Below, piece by piece: positions 51,297-61,633 of a DNA stretch of 64,000 nucleotides. Origin of the DNA: Buttiauxella sp. B2 (GTDB taxonomy: Bacteria > Pseudomonadota > Gammaproteobacteria > Enterobacterales > Enterobacteriaceae); NCBI RefSeq assembly GCF_006376615.1, contig NZ_VEXQ01000015.1, forward strand, positions 53,597 through 117,596, written 5' to 3'. How positions within the stretch are numbered: the first letter of the stretch is position 1; each line of letters begins with the position of its first letter. The notes beneath the pieces are model-generated. The model was not told where the DNA came from and made no database searches. It worked only from the letters and a program-made list of their open reading frames with translations. The position numbers and the translations under genes are program-made.

Positions 51297-52028
51297 ATGG
51301 AGAAATTACTTAAAAAACTCTCGTTAAGTGGGTTGGGCATGGGGATGTTGTTGCTCATCGTGCCGCAAGAAGCCTTTGCTATGCACATCATGGAAGGTTT
51401 CCTGCCGCCAATGTGGGCGCTGGCGTGGTGGATTTTGTTCCTGCCATGTTTGTATGTCGGACTGGTGCGTTTGCGCCAAATCGTTGCGCACGATAGCAAC
51501 CAAAAAGTACTGCTGGCGTTATGCGGTGCGTTTATTTTTGTTCTCTCGGCGCTAAAAATCCCGTCGGTGACTGGAAGCTGCTCGCACCCAACGGGTGTTG
51601 GGCTGGCGGTAATTCTGTTTGGGCCGGGTGTGGTGGCAGTTTTGGGTGCAATCGTGCTGTTGTTCCAGGCGTTGTTACTGGCGCATGGTGGGCTGACCAC
51701 GTTAGGTGCAAACGGCATGTCGATGGCGGTGATTGGCCCGATTGTGGGTTATCTGGTCTGGAAACTGGCGTGTAAAGCAGGTTTTCGCCGTGACGTTGGC
51801 GTGTTCTTGTGCGCGATGATTGCTGACCTGACGACCTATTTTGTCACCTCGTTACAGCTTGGTGTGGCATTCCCCGACCCACACTTTGGTATTACCGGTT
51901 CTTCGATGAAATTCATGGGCATTTTCTGCCTGACGCAAATCCCGATTGCGATTGCCGAAGGACTGCTGACGGTAATGATTTACGACCAGCTTACGAAGCG
52001 ACAACTGCTTCCTGCCAGGAGCCAATAA
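51297..52028 (+). CDS. cbiM: Cobalt ECF transporter, substrate-binding membrane subunit CbiM
   Basis: A 243-residue membrane protein. A cleavable N-terminal segment ends in VPQEAFA, so the mature protein starts [10 protein letters not shown]; this conserved His-containing N-terminus binds the cobalt ion. Six or so membrane segments follow, with [11 protein letters not shown] in a loop. With CbiN, CbiQ and CbiO it imports cobalt for the pathway encoded upstream. Confidence 0.97.
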   Translation: MEKLLKKLSLSGLGMGMLLLIVPQEAFAMHIMEGFLPPMWALAWWILFLPCLYVGLVRLRQIVAHDSNQKVLLALCGAFIFVLSALKIPSVTGSCSHPTGVGLAVILFGPGVVAVLGAIVLLFQALLLAHGGLTTLGANGMSMAVIGPIVGYLVWKLACKAGFRRDVGVFLCAMIADLTTYFVTSLQLGVAFPDPHFGITGSSMKFMGIFCLTQIPIAIAEGLLTVMIYDQLTKRQLLPARSQ

Positions 52029-52029
52029 C

Positions 52030-52311
52030 ATGAAAAAGACCCTGATTTTGCTCTCCCTGGTGGTGGGATTGATGATTGTGCCTTTCTTTATTCCTCATGG
52101 CGGCGACTATGGCGGTTCCGACGATCAGGCTGAGGGCCAGATCCTTGCAGTCGCGCCAGATTACAAACCCTGGTTCCAGCCACTTTATGAACCTGCCAGC
52201 GGTGAAATTGAGAGCCTGTTGTTTACCCTGCAGGGTTCAATGGGTACGGCGGTGATTTTCTATATTTTGGGCTTCTACCGGGGCCGACGCGAAGACCATG
52301 CTGGGGATTGA
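52030..52311 (+). CDS. cbiN: Cobalt transport accessory protein CbiN
   Basis: This 93-residue protein has one membrane helix at each end (LILLSLVVGLMIVPFFI and TAVIFYILGFY) and a periplasmic loop of about 45 residues with the conserved SDDQAEGQI and YKPWFQP segments. It assists cobalt loading of CbiM. One base separates it from cbiM and it overlaps cbiQ by 14. Confidence 0.96.
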   Translation: MKKTLILLSLVVGLMIVPFFIPHGGDYGGSDDQAEGQILAVAPDYKPWFQPLYEPASGEIESLLFTLQGSMGTAVIFYILGFYRGRREDHAGD

Positions 52312-52975
52312 TAAACTCAGTTACCAAAGCCGCTGGTGTCGTGTTTCACCGCTGCGTAAATTCGCATTGTATCTGACGATGATGGTCCTGGCATTTGTGC
52401 TTCCCTCTTGGGGGCAGGCGCTTTTGCTGCTGATTATTGCGATTTTCACCTGCTGGTTGTTGCGCGTTGGCCCATTGCGTTATCTGCAATGGCTGGCGGT
52501 GCCGCTGGGTTTTCTGCTGGTAGGTGTCGTGACGATTATCTTTAGTGCCGCACACCAGGCTGAATCCTTGTTGTGGAGTGTGCCGATCGGCTCATTTTAT
52601 GTAGGCATTGATGCTCAAGGGATGGCGATGGCGAATCAAACCCTCTGGCGCAGCCTTGCTGCACTGGCCGCAACCTACTGGCTGGTGCTGAATCTGCCAT
52701 TTCCACAATTGATTATCCTGCTGCAACGCGCAAGGGTGCCACGTTTGCTGACTGAACAAATCCTGCTCACCTGGCGTTTTATTTTTATCCTGTTAGATGA
52801 AGCGCAGGCCATTCACCGTGCTCAGTCATTGCGTTTCGGTTATCGTACGTTGCCGGGCGGATACCGCTCGTTGGCCATGTTGATTAGCATGCTGTTTTCA
52901 CGCGTGCTGCTTCGTTATCAACAAATGGTCACGACGCTGGACGTCAAACTTTACCAGGGTGATTTCCACCTGTGA
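52298..52975 (+). CDS. cbiQ: Cobalt ECF transporter, transmembrane coupling subunit CbiQ
   Basis: The 225-residue EcfT-type membrane protein has several N-terminal hydrophobic helices and the cytoplasmic coupling segments RARVPRLLTEQILLTWRFIF and AQSLRFGYRTLPGGY, which contact the ATPase. It connects CbiM to CbiO. Confidence 0.96.
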   Translation: MLGIDKLSYQSRWCRVSPLRKFALYLTMMVLAFVLPSWGQALLLLIIAIFTCWLLRVGPLRYLQWLAVPLGFLLVGVVTIIFSAAHQAESLLWSVPIGSFYVGIDAQGMAMANQTLWRSLAALAATYWLVLNLPFPQLIILLQRARVPRLLTEQILLTWRFIFILLDEAQAIHRAQSLRFGYRTLPGGYRSLAMLISMLFSRVLLRYQQMVTTLDVKLYQGDFHL

Positions 52976-52986
52976 GAACCGCACCG

Positions 52987-53793
52987 ATGCTTACTACGCA
53001 AAATTTATCTTTTCGCTATCAGGATGAGACGGTTCTGCACGACTTAACCTTCGATTTTGGACGTTATCCGGTGACGGGCATTGTCGGTGAGAATGGTTGC
53101 GGGAAATCCACCCTGTTTATGAATCTGAACGGTGTTTTGCGCCCGCAGCAGGGTGCTGTGTTGTGGCAGGGCAAACCGCTAAATTACAGCAAAGCTGGAC
53201 TTATCGAACATCGTCAGCGCGTCACCACCGTATTCCAGGATCCGGAACAACAAATTTTCTATACCGATATTGATAGCGATATCGCCTTTAGTTTGCGTAA
53301 CCTGGGTGTCGATGAAGCCGATATTAGCCGCCGCGTAGAGCGCGCCGTTCACCTTGTGGACGCACAATCTTTTCGCCATAAACCGATTCAATATCTCAGC
53401 CACGGGCAAAAGAAACGTGTGGCGATTGCTGGTGCTCTGGTGATGGAAGCCGACTACTTATTGCTGGATGAACCGACCGCAGGGCTTGATCCTTCTGGGC
53501 GGCAGCAAATGATTGAAATCATTGCCCGAATAGCTGCGCACGGTAAGCATGTGGTTATCTCAAGCCACGATATTGATTTGATTTATGAAGTCTGCGACGG
53601 CGTGTATGTGCTCAATGGCGGAAAAATTATGGCGGCGGGTGAGCCTGGTGAGGTATTTAGCCAGGCCGAAATGCTGCGTGAAGCTGGGCTGGTACAGCCG
53701 TGGCTGGTCAAACTGCATAGCGAACTTGGGTTCCCGCTGTGCAAAACCGAAACCCAACTGTTCGACACTTTGCGCATTTCAAAGGAGGCATGA
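52987..53793 (+). CDS. cbiO: Cobalt ECF transporter, ATP-binding subunit CbiO
   Basis: The ATG at 52987 ([14 protein letters not shown]) fits the family and gives 268 residues; a GTG at 52972 overlapping cbiQ would add five. Walker A is GENGCGKST near residue 38, the signature is [15 protein letters not shown], and Walker [13 protein letters not shown]. It powers cobalt uptake as the ECF ATPase. Its last base is the first of cbiP. Confidence 0.96.
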   Translation: MLTTQNLSFRYQDETVLHDLTFDFGRYPVTGIVGENGCGKSTLFMNLNGVLRPQQGAVLWQGKPLNYSKAGLIEHRQRVTTVFQDPEQQIFYTDIDSDIAFSLRNLGVDEADISRRVERAVHLVDAQSFRHKPIQYLSHGQKKRVAIAGALVMEADYLLLDEPTAGLDPSGRQQMIEIIARIAAHGKHVVISSHDIDLIYEVCDGVYVLNGGKIMAAGEPGEVFSQAEMLREAGLVQPWLVKLHSELGFPLCKTETQLFDTLRISKEA

Positions 53794-55328
53794 TGAGTCT
53801 TGCAATAATGGTCCAGGGCACTGCTTCAGATGTTGGCAAAAGTATGCTGGTGGCGGGCCTTTGCCGTATTTTTGCCCAGGACGGGCACCGCACCGCACCG
53901 TTTAAATCGCAAAACATGGCGCTCAACTCTGGTATTACGCCAGATGGCAAAGAGATGGGCAGGGCGCAAATCTTCCAGGCTGAAGCCGCAGGTATTGCCC
54001 CTGATGTGCGTATGAATCCGGTGCTGCTCAAGCCAACCAGCGACTGCAAAGCGCAAGTAGTATTGATGGGCAAAGTCGCCACCAATATGGATGCTGTCAC
54101 TTACCACAACTACAAACCACAGCTGAAAACACAAATCCGCGAGGTTTACCAAAGCCTTGCGGCAGAGCATGACGTGATGGTGCTCGAAGGTGCTGGCAGC
54201 CCGGCAGAAATCAACTTGCGTGACCGCGATATCGTCAATATGGGTATGGCAGAGCTGGCAGAATGTCCGGTGATTCTGGTGGCAGATATTGACCGTGGCG
54301 GCGTATTCGCGGCGATTTACGGCACTATTGCGCTGCTTCTTGAGCATGAAAAGTGGCGGGTTAAAGGCGTCATCATCAATAAATTTCGCGGTGATGTAGC
54401 GCTGCTTTACTCCGGTATCGAACAAATTGAAGCGTTAACAGGTGTACCGGTATTAGGTGTGATGCCGTGGTTGAATGTCGATCTTGAAGATGAAGACAGC
54501 GTGGTGCTGCAACGCGGAAAATACGACGAGGCTACCCCGAAAGAGCTGGATATCGCGGTGCTGAAATTACCGTATATGTCGAACTTCACCGATTTTAATG
54601 CGCTGGCAGCACAACCCGATGTGCGCCTGCGCTATGTCAGCAAACCTGATGAGCTGGCAAACAGTGACCTGGTAATTGTGCCAGGCAGTAAAAATACCCT
54701 TGGTGATTTGCACTGGCTGCGGGAAAACGGACTCGAACAGGCGCTGCTGGCGCACCATAGCAATGATGGCGTTGTGCTGGGGATTTGCGGCGGTTATCAG
54801 ATGCTCGGACAGCATATTTACGACGAAGTGGAGTCGGGGCTTGGCGAAATGCCAGGTATTGGCTTGCTGGATGTTGTCACCCGTTTTGCTAACGAAAAAA
54901 CCACAACACGTGTGGCAGGCCATGTTCAGGCGCAACTTGCTGGCGTTTTTGCCGCGTGCTCATCCACCACTTTGCAGGGTTATGAAATCCATATGGGTGA
55001 AACGCAGCGGGGTGAAAATACCTCACCGTTTGCCATCTTTACGGAGTGCAATACTCAGCCTTATCATAATGTTGATGGTGCAATCAGTGAAGAGGGGCGG
55101 GTGCTGGGCACTTATCTGCATGGCCTGTTTGATAGCGCTGAATTTACCCGCGGGCTGCTGGATAGCTTACGCCAACGCAAAGGGCTGAACGTCTGGGAAG
55201 GCGAAGTATTTGACTATCAAAACCATAAAAACCAGCAGTTCGATATTCTGGCTGACGCGATGCGTGAACACATTGATATCAAAAGGATTTACCAGATTAT
55301 GCATGAACATCAGGAGCAACCGGCATGA
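53793..55328 (+). CDS. cbiP: Adenosylcobyric acid synthase CbiP
   Basis: The second of two adjacent ATGs, four bases after AAGGAGG, gives 511 residues. It is a two-domain glutamine-dependent amidotransferase: an N-terminal P-loop-like domain with [18 protein letters not shown] and a C-terminal glutaminase domain with [11 protein letters not shown] holding the Cys. It amidates the b, d, e and g side chains of adenosylcobyrinic acid a,c-diamide. It overlaps cobU by four bases. Confidence 0.97.
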   Translation: MSLAIMVQGTASDVGKSMLVAGLCRIFAQDGHRTAPFKSQNMALNSGITPDGKEMGRAQIFQAEAAGIAPDVRMNPVLLKPTSDCKAQVVLMGKVATNMDAVTYHNYKPQLKTQIREVYQSLAAEHDVMVLEGAGSPAEINLRDRDIVNMGMAELAECPVILVADIDRGGVFAAIYGTIALLLEHEKWRVKGVIINKFRGDVALLYSGIEQIEALTGVPVLGVMPWLNVDLEDEDSVVLQRGKYDEATPKELDIAVLKLPYMSNFTDFNALAAQPDVRLRYVSKPDELANSDLVIVPGSKNTLGDLHWLRENGLEQALLAHHSNDGVVLGICGGYQMLGQHIYDEVESGLGEMPGIGLLDVVTRFANEKTTTRVAGHVQAQLAGVFAACSSTTLQGYEIHMGETQRGENTSPFAIFTECNTQPYHNVDGAISEEGRVLGTYLHGLFDSAEFTRGLLDSLRQRKGLNVWEGEVFDYQNHKNQQFDILADAMREHIDIKRIYQIMHEHQEQPA

Positions 55329-55867
55329 AATTAGTCACGGGTGGCGCCCGCAGTGGTAAAAGCTGCCATGCGGAACGGCTGGCGGCAAACTTTGATCGCG
55401 TGTTGTATATCGCCACCTCGAAAATCTTTGACGATGAAATGGCGACGCGTGTTCAACACCACCGCGATAGCCGCCCATCGCACTGGCGAACCGTGGAACA
55501 GTATCGCGAATTAAACACGGTGATTAATGAGCAAAACGATGCCCAGGGAGCGGTGCTGCTGGAATGTATTACCACGCTGATTACCAACGTGATGTACGAC
55601 GTGGCAGGCCGCCTGCCAGAAGATGACTGGGATTTTGTTGAGATTGAACAGGGGGTTAATCAGCAAATCGACATCTTGCTTGCGGCGTGTGCCGCAAGTC
55701 CTTCAGAAGTGATTCTGGTAACTAACGAAGTAGGCATGGGCATTGTGCCGGAAAACCGCCTGGCGCGGCATTTTCGTGATATAGCCGGGCGAGTGAACCA
55801 GCGCCTGGCGCAGAGTGCCGATGAAGTATGGCTAGTTGTTTCAGGTATTGGAGTAAAAATTAAATGA
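55325..55867 (+). CDS. cobU: Adenosylcobinamide kinase / guanylyltransferase CobU
   Basis: This 180-residue bifunctional enzyme begins [19 protein letters not shown], with the P-loop [28 protein letters not shown] is the conserved C-terminal motif. It phosphorylates adenosylcobinamide and transfers GMP to it. It overlaps cbiP and cobS by four bases each. Confidence 0.97.
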   Translation: MKLVTGGARSGKSCHAERLAANFDRVLYIATSKIFDDEMATRVQHHRDSRPSHWRTVEQYRELNTVINEQNDAQGAVLLECITTLITNVMYDVAGRLPEDDWDFVEIEQGVNQQIDILLAACAASPSEVILVTNEVGMGIVPENRLARHFRDIAGRVNQRLAQSADEVWLVVSGIGVKIK

Positions 55868-56610
55868 TTTTCCGTTTGTTCTTTGCCACCTTGCAGTTTA
55901 TGAGCCGCATTCCGGTGCCTGGGCGCTGGGCGCTGGGCATCGAAACTAATCAGTATGTGCGGGGTATCGTCACCTTCCCGTTTGTTGGCCTGGTGCTGGG
56001 GGCGCTTGCGGGCGTGGTGTTTACGCTGCTGCAACCTTGGGTTGGATTGCCGCTCGCCGCTATGGGTTATGTGCTGGCGCTTGCGCTGCTGACCGGTGGT
56101 TTTCATCTTGATGGCCTGGCAGATACCTGCGACGGTATTTTCTCGGCGCGTGCCCGTGACCGTATGCTAGAAATCATGCGTGACAGCCGTCTCGGTACAC
56201 ACGGCGGGCTGGCGCTTATTTTTGTGATTGTGATGAAAGTGCTGGTGGTGAGTGAACTGGCATTGCGCGGCGGTAACATGCTGGCGGTATTGGCTGCGGC
56301 TTCCGTCGCCGGACGCACCGCGAGCGTGTTGCTGATGTACCGCCATCAATATGCCCGTGAAAAAGGGTTGGGCAATCTGTTCATCGGCAAAGTGACGGGC
56401 ACCCAAACGTTGCTGACCCTCGCCGGAGGGGCGGTGTTATGCGCCATTCTGTTGTCTGGCGCGGGGCTTTTGGCATTGGTTGTGACACTGCTTGCCATAT
56501 TTGGCCTGGCGTGGGCGCTACGCCGTACGCTCGGCGGGCAAACGGGTGACACCTTGGGTGCTGCAATCGAATTAGGTGAAGTTGTTTTCCTGCTGGCACT
56601 GTTGCGATAA
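55864..56610 (+). CDS. cobS: Adenosylcobinamide-GDP ribazoletransferase CobS
   Basis: A 248-residue integral membrane protein with several hydrophobic segments and the metal-binding [20 protein letters not shown] motif near residue 80. It joins adenosylcobinamide-GDP to alpha-ribazole, completing the nucleotide loop. It is coupled to cobU by a four-base overlap. Confidence 0.97.
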   Translation: MIFRLFFATLQFMSRIPVPGRWALGIETNQYVRGIVTFPFVGLVLGALAGVVFTLLQPWVGLPLAAMGYVLALALLTGGFHLDGLADTCDGIFSARARDRMLEIMRDSRLGTHGGLALIFVIVMKVLVVSELALRGGNMLAVLAAASVAGRTASVLLMYRHQYAREKGLGNLFIGKVTGTQTLLTLAGGAVLCAILLSGAGLLALVVTLLAIFGLAWALRRTLGGQTGDTLGAAIELGEVVFLLALLR

Positions 56611-56652
56611 CTCGCCCTGAACTGATTTTTATAACGTTTATGAGAATAAAAA

Positions 56653-57705
56653 ATGCAAACACTACACTCTTTATTGGCAAAGATTTCACCGCTTGATAGC
56701 GAAGCAATGGCACATGCGCAAAAACACATTGATGGCTTGCTAAAACCGCTCGGCAGTCTCGGGCGCCTGGAAGCGTTAGCGGTGCAACTGGCGGGAATGC
56801 CAGGGATGAAGAACGGCCTGAATACCAAACGCAAAGCCATTCTCGTGATGTGTGCCGATCACGGTGTTTACGCGGAAGGTGTGGCGATTTCCCCGCAAAT
56901 TGTTACTGCTATTCAGGCGATGAACATGACGCGCCACAACACTGGCGTGTGCGTTCTGGGTGCGACCGTGGGCGCAGATATTCATGTAGTTGATGTCGGT
57001 ATCGACAGCGATGCACTGCCAGGTGTGCTGGATATGAAAGTGGCGCGCGGCAGTGGCAACATTGCACAAGGCCCGGCGATGAGCCGCGAACAAGCAGAAG
57101 ATTTATTGCTGGCAACCATGAAACTCACCATGGAAAAAGCAGCTGAAGGTGTCACGTTATTTGGCGTGGGTGAGTTGGGTATGGCGAACACGACGCCTGC
57201 GGCAGCGATGGTCAGCGTACTAACTGATAGCTCTCCTGATGATGTTGTAGGTATGGGGGCAAATTTCCCGGGCGACAAAATGCACCACAAAATTGCGGTA
57301 GTACGCAAAGCCATCGCAACCAATCAGCCGGATGCCACTGACGGTATTGACGTACTGGCGAAAGTAGGTGGTTTTGACCTGGTGGGCATGACGGGCGTAA
57401 TGCTAGGGGCAGCAGCAGCCGGGCTTCCTGTCGTTCTGGATGGTTTCTTGTCGTATGCCTCAGCACTCGCAGCCTGCCAGATTGCACCAGGCGTGCGTGA
57501 TTATTTAGTCCCGTCGCATTTGTCGGCTGAAAAAGGTGCGGTGATTGCGATGAATAAGCTGGGGCTTGAACCGTATTTGCAGATGGGTATGCGTTTAGGC
57601 GAAGGCAGTGGTGCGGCACTGGCGATGCATTTAGTCGATGCGGCGTGCGCGATGCACAATGAGATGGGGTCGTTGGCGGACAGCAATATCGTATTGCCGG
57701 GCTAG
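56653..57705 (+). CDS. cobT: Nicotinate-nucleotide--DMB phosphoribosyltransferase CobT
   Basis: This 350-residue protein has the [16 protein letters not shown] motif and [20 protein letters not shown] near the C-terminus, with the catalytic Glu. It makes alpha-ribazole 5'-phosphate from dimethylbenzimidazole and nicotinate mononucleotide. The 42-base gap after cobS is the largest in the operon. It is the last cob gene, and a BIME-like repeat follows. Confidence 0.97.
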   Translation: MQTLHSLLAKISPLDSEAMAHAQKHIDGLLKPLGSLGRLEALAVQLAGMPGMKNGLNTKRKAILVMCADHGVYAEGVAISPQIVTAIQAMNMTRHNTGVCVLGATVGADIHVVDVGIDSDALPGVLDMKVARGSGNIAQGPAMSREQAEDLLLATMKLTMEKAAEGVTLFGVGELGMANTTPAAAMVSVLTDSSPDDVVGMGANFPGDKMHHKIAVVRKAIATNQPDATDGIDVLAKVGGFDLVGMTGVMLGAAAAGLPVVLDGFLSYASALAACQIAPGVRDYLVPSHLSAEKGAVIAMNKLGLEPYLQMGMRLGEGSGAALAMHLVDAACAMHNEMGSLADSNIVLPG

Positions 57706-57722
57706 AGATTCAGAGTAGAAAA

Positions 57723-57794
57723 GGTGGATGTCGCTTACGCTAATCCACCCAATAGCCGCTTTCTTAGGCCGGATTAGCGTAAGCGACATCCGGC
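57723..57794. repeat. BIME-like pair of inverted palindromic units
   Basis: Two inverted copies of the unit seen at 27535-27607 (here GGTGGATGTCGCTTACGCTA onward and its mate at 57768-57794) lie between convergent cobT and acuI. No other terminator is obvious for cobT, so this may protect the cob mRNA end. Confidence 0.85.
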
Positions 57795-57807
57795 ACTGAC
57801 TGGCTGC

Positions 57808-58782
57808 TTACTTAATCTTCACCAGCGTACGCCCCTGAATCTCATTACTCATAAAACTCTCAGCAACGGCTGGCGCTTGCTCGAGGCTTATCTCCGTAGT
57901 CGCAGTCTCGTAGAAACTTTCTGGCAGCAGCTCAGTAAGGCGTTTCCATGCAGCAATACGACGCTCAAGCGGTGCACTAACGGAATCCACACCTTGCAGA
58001 CGCACGTTACGCAGAATAAATGGCATTACGGTAGTTGGCAGGGCGAATCCACCTGCCAGGCCGCAAGCAGCGACACAACCGGAGTAATTCATTTGTGCCA
58101 GCAGTTTGGCGAGCACGTTGCCGCCAACAGTATCCACCGCACCGGCCCAGACTTGTTTTTCCAACGGGCGCGTTTCGGCAAATTCACTGCGTGGCAAAAT
58201 ACGGTTGGCACCCAACTGGCGCAAATACTCGTGGGTTGATTCACGGCCAGACACCGCTACAACCTGGTAGCCCAATGCGTGCAGCAGAGCGATTGCTGTA
58301 CTGCCCACACCGCCGCTGGCGCCGGTCACGACAACTTCACCACTTTGCGGTGTAACACCTGCATCTTCCAGCGCCATTACGCACAGCATGGCGGTTAAGC
58401 CTGCGGTGCCGATGACCATCGCTTTACGCGCGCTTAACCCAGCAGGCAACGGGACTAGCCATTCGGATTTCACTCGAGCTTGTTCTGCAAGGCCACCCCA
58501 ATGGTTTTCGCCAACACCCCAGCCGGTCAACACGACTTCCTGGCCCGCACTGAAAGCGGCGTCTTCGCTGCTTGCCACACGGCCTGCAAAATCAATACCC
58601 GGTACCATCGGGAAGTTACGGATGATTTTTCCTTTCCCGGTGATTGCCAGCGCATCTTTATAGTTAAGGCTTGACCACTCAACATCAACCAGCACATTTC
58701 CCAGATCTTCAGCCGGTGCGGAGATTTGTTTTACCTCGGCCTGAGTCTGGCCTTCAACTTGTTCAAGTACGACTGCTTTCAT
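57808..58782 (-). CDS. acuI: Acrylyl-CoA reductase AcuI (YhdH) family, NADPH-dependent
   Basis: The 324-residue zinc-free medium-chain dehydrogenase matches E. coli YhdH/AcuI: SSLNYKDALAITGKGKIIRN, GWGVGENHWGGLAEQARVK and the nucleotide-binding VTGASGGVGSTAIALLH. It reduces toxic acrylyl-CoA to propionyl-CoA. A product that enters propionyl-CoA metabolism has a loose link with the B12 operon next door, but the genes are convergent and a shared role is not shown. It could be a YhdH paralogue, since E. coli yhdH is elsewhere. Confidence 0.9.
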   Translation of the reverse strand: MKAVVLEQVEGQTQAEVKQISAPAEDLGNVLVDVEWSSLNYKDALAITGKGKIIRNFPMVPGIDFAGRVASSEDAAFSAGQEVVLTGWGVGENHWGGLAEQARVKSEWLVPLPAGLSARKAMVIGTAGLTAMLCVMALEDAGVTPQSGEVVVTGASGGVGSTAIALLHALGYQVVAVSGRESTHEYLRQLGANRILPRSEFAETRPLEKQVWAGAVDTVGGNVLAKLLAQMNYSGCVAACGLAGGFALPTTVMPFILRNVRLQGVDSVSAPLERRIAAWKRLTELLPESFYETATTEISLEQAPAVAESFMSNEIQGRTLVKIK

Positions 58783-58900
58783 GGTGAATCCTCATTCTTG
58801 AAACCGGGTTTTCCGGTTGAGATGTTTCTGATGCCCAATACGGTATACCTCTCGCGCCTGAGAATAAAGGGAGCCAGTTCAACCACCTGCTTTTTATCAG

Positions 58901-58962
58901 GTAATACCCATCATCCTTCAAGCTGCAGGGGGTTGGCTGCAACTTGAATGCTAAAGGGTATA
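58901..58962. repeat. Palindromic intergenic repeat (TTCAAGCTGCAG type), copy B
   Basis: ATACCCATCATCCTTCAAGC and GCAACTTGAATGCTAAAGGG are arms of an imperfect inverted repeat ending in ATACCC/GGGTAT. It is related to copy A at 39745-39820 but with a shorter centre. It lies in the 306-base gap between divergent acuI and the transporter operon, which otherwise shows only AT-rich, promoter-like DNA. Confidence 0.7.
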
Positions 58963-59088
58963 TAAGATTTTCATATTTTAACTTTTGCCCTTGCCACTCG
59001 TATGTTTGAAACAAAAGTTTCCAGGTGTTGTGACAAATGTTTCACATTCATCTGCCGGGCAGATATACCCCCCTTTGAGGAGATAACC

Positions 59089-60075
59089 ATGCGTGTAATC
59101 ACACTGACAACCGCTGTAGCCCTGGTGCTGGCAAGTGCGCATGCCGCGGCTGTAGATAAGTTAAAACTGCAACTCGACTGGATGCCAAACGGTGGTGATA
59201 AAGCATTTGTTTTTGTTGGCGTACAAGAAGGGTTTTATGCAGCCGAAGGGTTGGATATCACCATTTTACCAGGCCGGGGCAGCAGTGACACGCTGACGAA
59301 AATTGCCTCGGGTGCGGCAGATATTGGTACTGGTGGCATTGCCTCATTAATGATGGCGCAGGCGGAAGGAGGTATACCGGTAAAAGCCATTATGAGCATT
59401 TATTCAAAACAACCAGATGCGATTTATTCCTGGCAGGGCAGCGGTGTTACCGACATGAAAAGCCTGAAAGGTAAAACGTTGGGTATACCGACCTTTTCTG
59501 CATCAAACGCGCTATTGCCGATCATGCTGCAAAGCAACGGCGTTGACCCAGATAGTGTGAAACAGATTAAAGCTGACCCCAGCACGCTGGTACCTATGTT
59601 GGCGCAAGGGCGTGTTGATGGCGTTGTGGTGTGGTCAACCAATCGCCCAATCATAGACGCGACGTTGACACAGGTCGGTAAAAAACCACTCGAGTTGGCG
59701 TGGACGGATTACGGTCTTGACGGCTACGGCTTGTCGTTCTTCGCCTCCGATAAGCTCATCCAGGAAAAACCGGACGTGGTGGCGCGTTTCCTGCGCGCGG
59801 CGAAAAAGTCTATCGAGTTTAGTCTGGCACACCCGGACAAAGCCGCCGCTGACCAAAAAACGATGGTTCCAGAAGCGGATGCCACGATGTTAGAAGCCGA
59901 TTTTAATGTCACAAAACCGCTGATAGATAACGAAATCAGCCAGCGTGATGGCCTTGGCCAGTTTGACCCAACGCTGCTGAAACACACCTGGGAATGGGTG
60001 GCGAAATCCATGAAATATCCCCTCGATAAAGTAAATCCGGAATCACTGGTCGACCGTAGTTATCTCGCTAAATAA
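59089..60075 (+). CDS. ABC transporter periplasmic binding protein, NMT1/ThiY-like
   Basis: The ATG at 59089 after GAGGAG gives 328 residues with a signal peptide (RVITLTTAVALVLASAHAAA); an upstream frame to 59002 lacks a ribosome site. The mature protein is an NMT1/THI5-like binding protein: LKLQLDWMPNGGDKAFVFVG, GFYAAEGLDITILPG, SLKGKTLGIP and LAQGRVDGVVVWS. Relatives bind thiamine pyrimidines, riboflavin or other small aromatic heterocycles, as well as sulfonates in the wider group. With the deaminase three genes down, a pyrimidine- or purine-like ligand is the working guess. Confidence 0.88.
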   Translation: MRVITLTTAVALVLASAHAAAVDKLKLQLDWMPNGGDKAFVFVGVQEGFYAAEGLDITILPGRGSSDTLTKIASGAADIGTGGIASLMMAQAEGGIPVKAIMSIYSKQPDAIYSWQGSGVTDMKSLKGKTLGIPTFSASNALLPIMLQSNGVDPDSVKQIKADPSTLVPMLAQGRVDGVVVWSTNRPIIDATLTQVGKKPLELAWTDYGLDGYGLSFFASDKLIQEKPDVVARFLRAAKKSIEFSLAHPDKAAADQKTMVPEADATMLEADFNVTKPLIDNEISQRDGLGQFDPTLLKHTWEWVAKSMKYPLDKVNPESLVDRSYLAK

Positions 60076-60084
60076 GGGAACGCC

Positions 60085-60864
60085 ATGCAGCCTGTTATAG
60101 AGCTTAGTCACGTCAATCAGACATTTATTTCTGCAGATGGCACCCAAGTTACGGCGCTGGATGAGGTGAATCTGACACTGCGCCGCCATGAATTTGTTTC
60201 GTTTATTGGCCCGTCAGGCTGCGGGAAATCAACCATTTTGCGTTTGATTGCCGGGCTGCTCAAGCCGAGTAGTGGCGCGATTTTAGTGTACGGCAAACCG
60301 GTCACTGAACCGCGCGACGAAATGGGGTTTGTGTTTCAGAAACCAACGCTTCTGCCGTGGCTCAATGTGCTGGATAACATCACTTTTCCGATGAAACATA
60401 AGTATGGTCGTGTTGATGCCAAAGACATTGCTCGTGGCCATGAATTACTGGAAATGACCGGCCTGATGCAGTTTGCCAGAAAGCGCCCGGCGGAGTTATC
60501 CGGTGGGATGCAGCAGCGTGTTTCCATCGCCCGCTCGTTATTGCATGACCCGGATATTTTGTTAATGGATGAACCGTTTTCTGCGCTGGATTCCTTGACG
60601 CGCGACGAAATGAGCTTTGAATTGTTGCGTATCTGGAATGAACGCCCAAAAACGGTACTGTTTGTGACCCACTCGATTCAGGAAGCTTTGCTGTTGTCGG
60701 ATCGCATTGTGGTGATGAGCGCACGTCCAGGGCGAGTGAGCGAGATTATTGATGTACCGCTGATGCGCCCAAGAGATGAGGAAACGCTTAATCATCCGTT
60801 GTTTCATCAGTTAACTGCAGAAATCCGCCATAAAGTCTTTAGCCGCCACAAGGAGCCTGCATGA
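60085..60864 (+). CDS. ABC transporter ATP-binding protein (nitrate/taurine/pyrimidine type)
   Basis: The 259-residue ATPase has Walker A GPSGCGKST near residue 44, a Q-loop in MGFVFQKPTLLPWLNVLDNI, the signature LSGGMQQRVSIAR and Walker B ILLMDEPFSALD. It belongs to the SsuB/TauB/ThiZ cluster that pairs with NMT1-like binding proteins. It lies nine bases after the binding-protein gene and overlaps the permease gene by four. Confidence 0.93.
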   Translation: MQPVIELSHVNQTFISADGTQVTALDEVNLTLRRHEFVSFIGPSGCGKSTILRLIAGLLKPSSGAILVYGKPVTEPRDEMGFVFQKPTLLPWLNVLDNITFPMKHKYGRVDAKDIARGHELLEMTGLMQFARKRPAELSGGMQQRVSIARSLLHDPDILLMDEPFSALDSLTRDEMSFELLRIWNERPKTVLFVTHSIQEALLLSDRIVVMSARPGRVSEIIDVPLMRPRDEETLNHPLFHQLTAEIRHKVFSRHKEPA

Positions 60865-61619
60865 GAGTGTTTCTGGAACGGTACATCGCGTTGCTGGCGT
60901 TGATTGTGGCGGTGGCAGTATGGGAAGGAGCGTGCAAACTCTTCGCTATTCCGGTATTTATCCTGCCGTCGCCGTCTGCAATTTTTGCCTCCGTCAGCAC
61001 GCTAGATGCCGGGCGTTGGTTTACGCACATCCTGGCAACGCTGAGTGTCGCATTGGGCGGTTTTTTGCTGGCGATTGTGATTGCCTTGCCACTGGCGATT
61101 GCCATCGTTAGCTCTAAATTGCTCGCCCGTCTGGTGCTGCCGTGGCTGATTGTGATTCAGTCCACGCCAGTGGTGGCAATTGCGCCGATTATTGTCGTAA
61201 CGCTCGGTTCCGGCATGTTGCCGCGCGTGGTGATAACCACGCTTATCTCTTTCTTCCCGCTGGTGATTTCCACCGCGACAGGGATGAATTCCGTACCGAC
61301 GGAACTGCTCGAACTGTCTAAAACTCTACGTGCGCCACGTAACCGTGAATATTGGCAAATCCGTATGCCGTACGCAGTGCCGTATATTTTCAGCGCGCTA
61401 AAAGTGGCGATTACGCTGTCGATAATCGGTGCCGTAGTGGCGGAGTTCGTGGCCGCTGACCAGGGGCTTGGCTATCTGATTTTATTCAGCACCTCATCGT
61501 TTAAGATCCCATTGGCTTTCGCCAGTCTATTTTTGCTGGTGGTGTGTAGTTTGACTCTTTACGGGCTAGTGAGCTGGCTGCAAAAACGCCTGTTCCCGTG
61601 GAGCATCGACGCGAAATAA
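60861..61619 (+). CDS. ABC transporter permease (SsuC/TauC/ThiX-like)
   Basis: This 252-residue protein has about six membrane helices and the cytoplasmic EAA-type loop ELLELSKTLRAPRNREYWQI ending at the PYAVPYIF segment. It forms the membrane channel, probably as a homodimer, with the ATPase and binding protein just upstream. The gene order binding protein, ATPase, permease and the tight spacing show one operon. Confidence 0.92.
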   Translation: MRVFLERYIALLALIVAVAVWEGACKLFAIPVFILPSPSAIFASVSTLDAGRWFTHILATLSVALGGFLLAIVIALPLAIAIVSSKLLARLVLPWLIVIQSTPVVAIAPIIVVTLGSGMLPRVVITTLISFFPLVISTATGMNSVPTELLELSKTLRAPRNREYWQIRMPYAVPYIFSALKVAITLSIIGAVVAEFVAADQGLGYLILFSTSSFKIPLAFASLFLLVVCSLTLYGLVSWLQKRLFPWSIDAK

Positions 61620-61633
61620 GGAAGGAGAGAAAT

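Noticed and set aside
41000..57700. Minus-strand frames of 100-200 codons opposite the cob operon (for example 44540-45055 and 53826-54425)
   Set aside because: The opposite strand is fully accounted for by known cbi/cob genes; these frames carry no domain signature.
58783..59088. TPP riboswitch before the ThiY-like operon
   Set aside because: CTGAGA-like text is present near 58858 but the conserved THI-box core and the partner segment are missing, so thiamine control is not supported.
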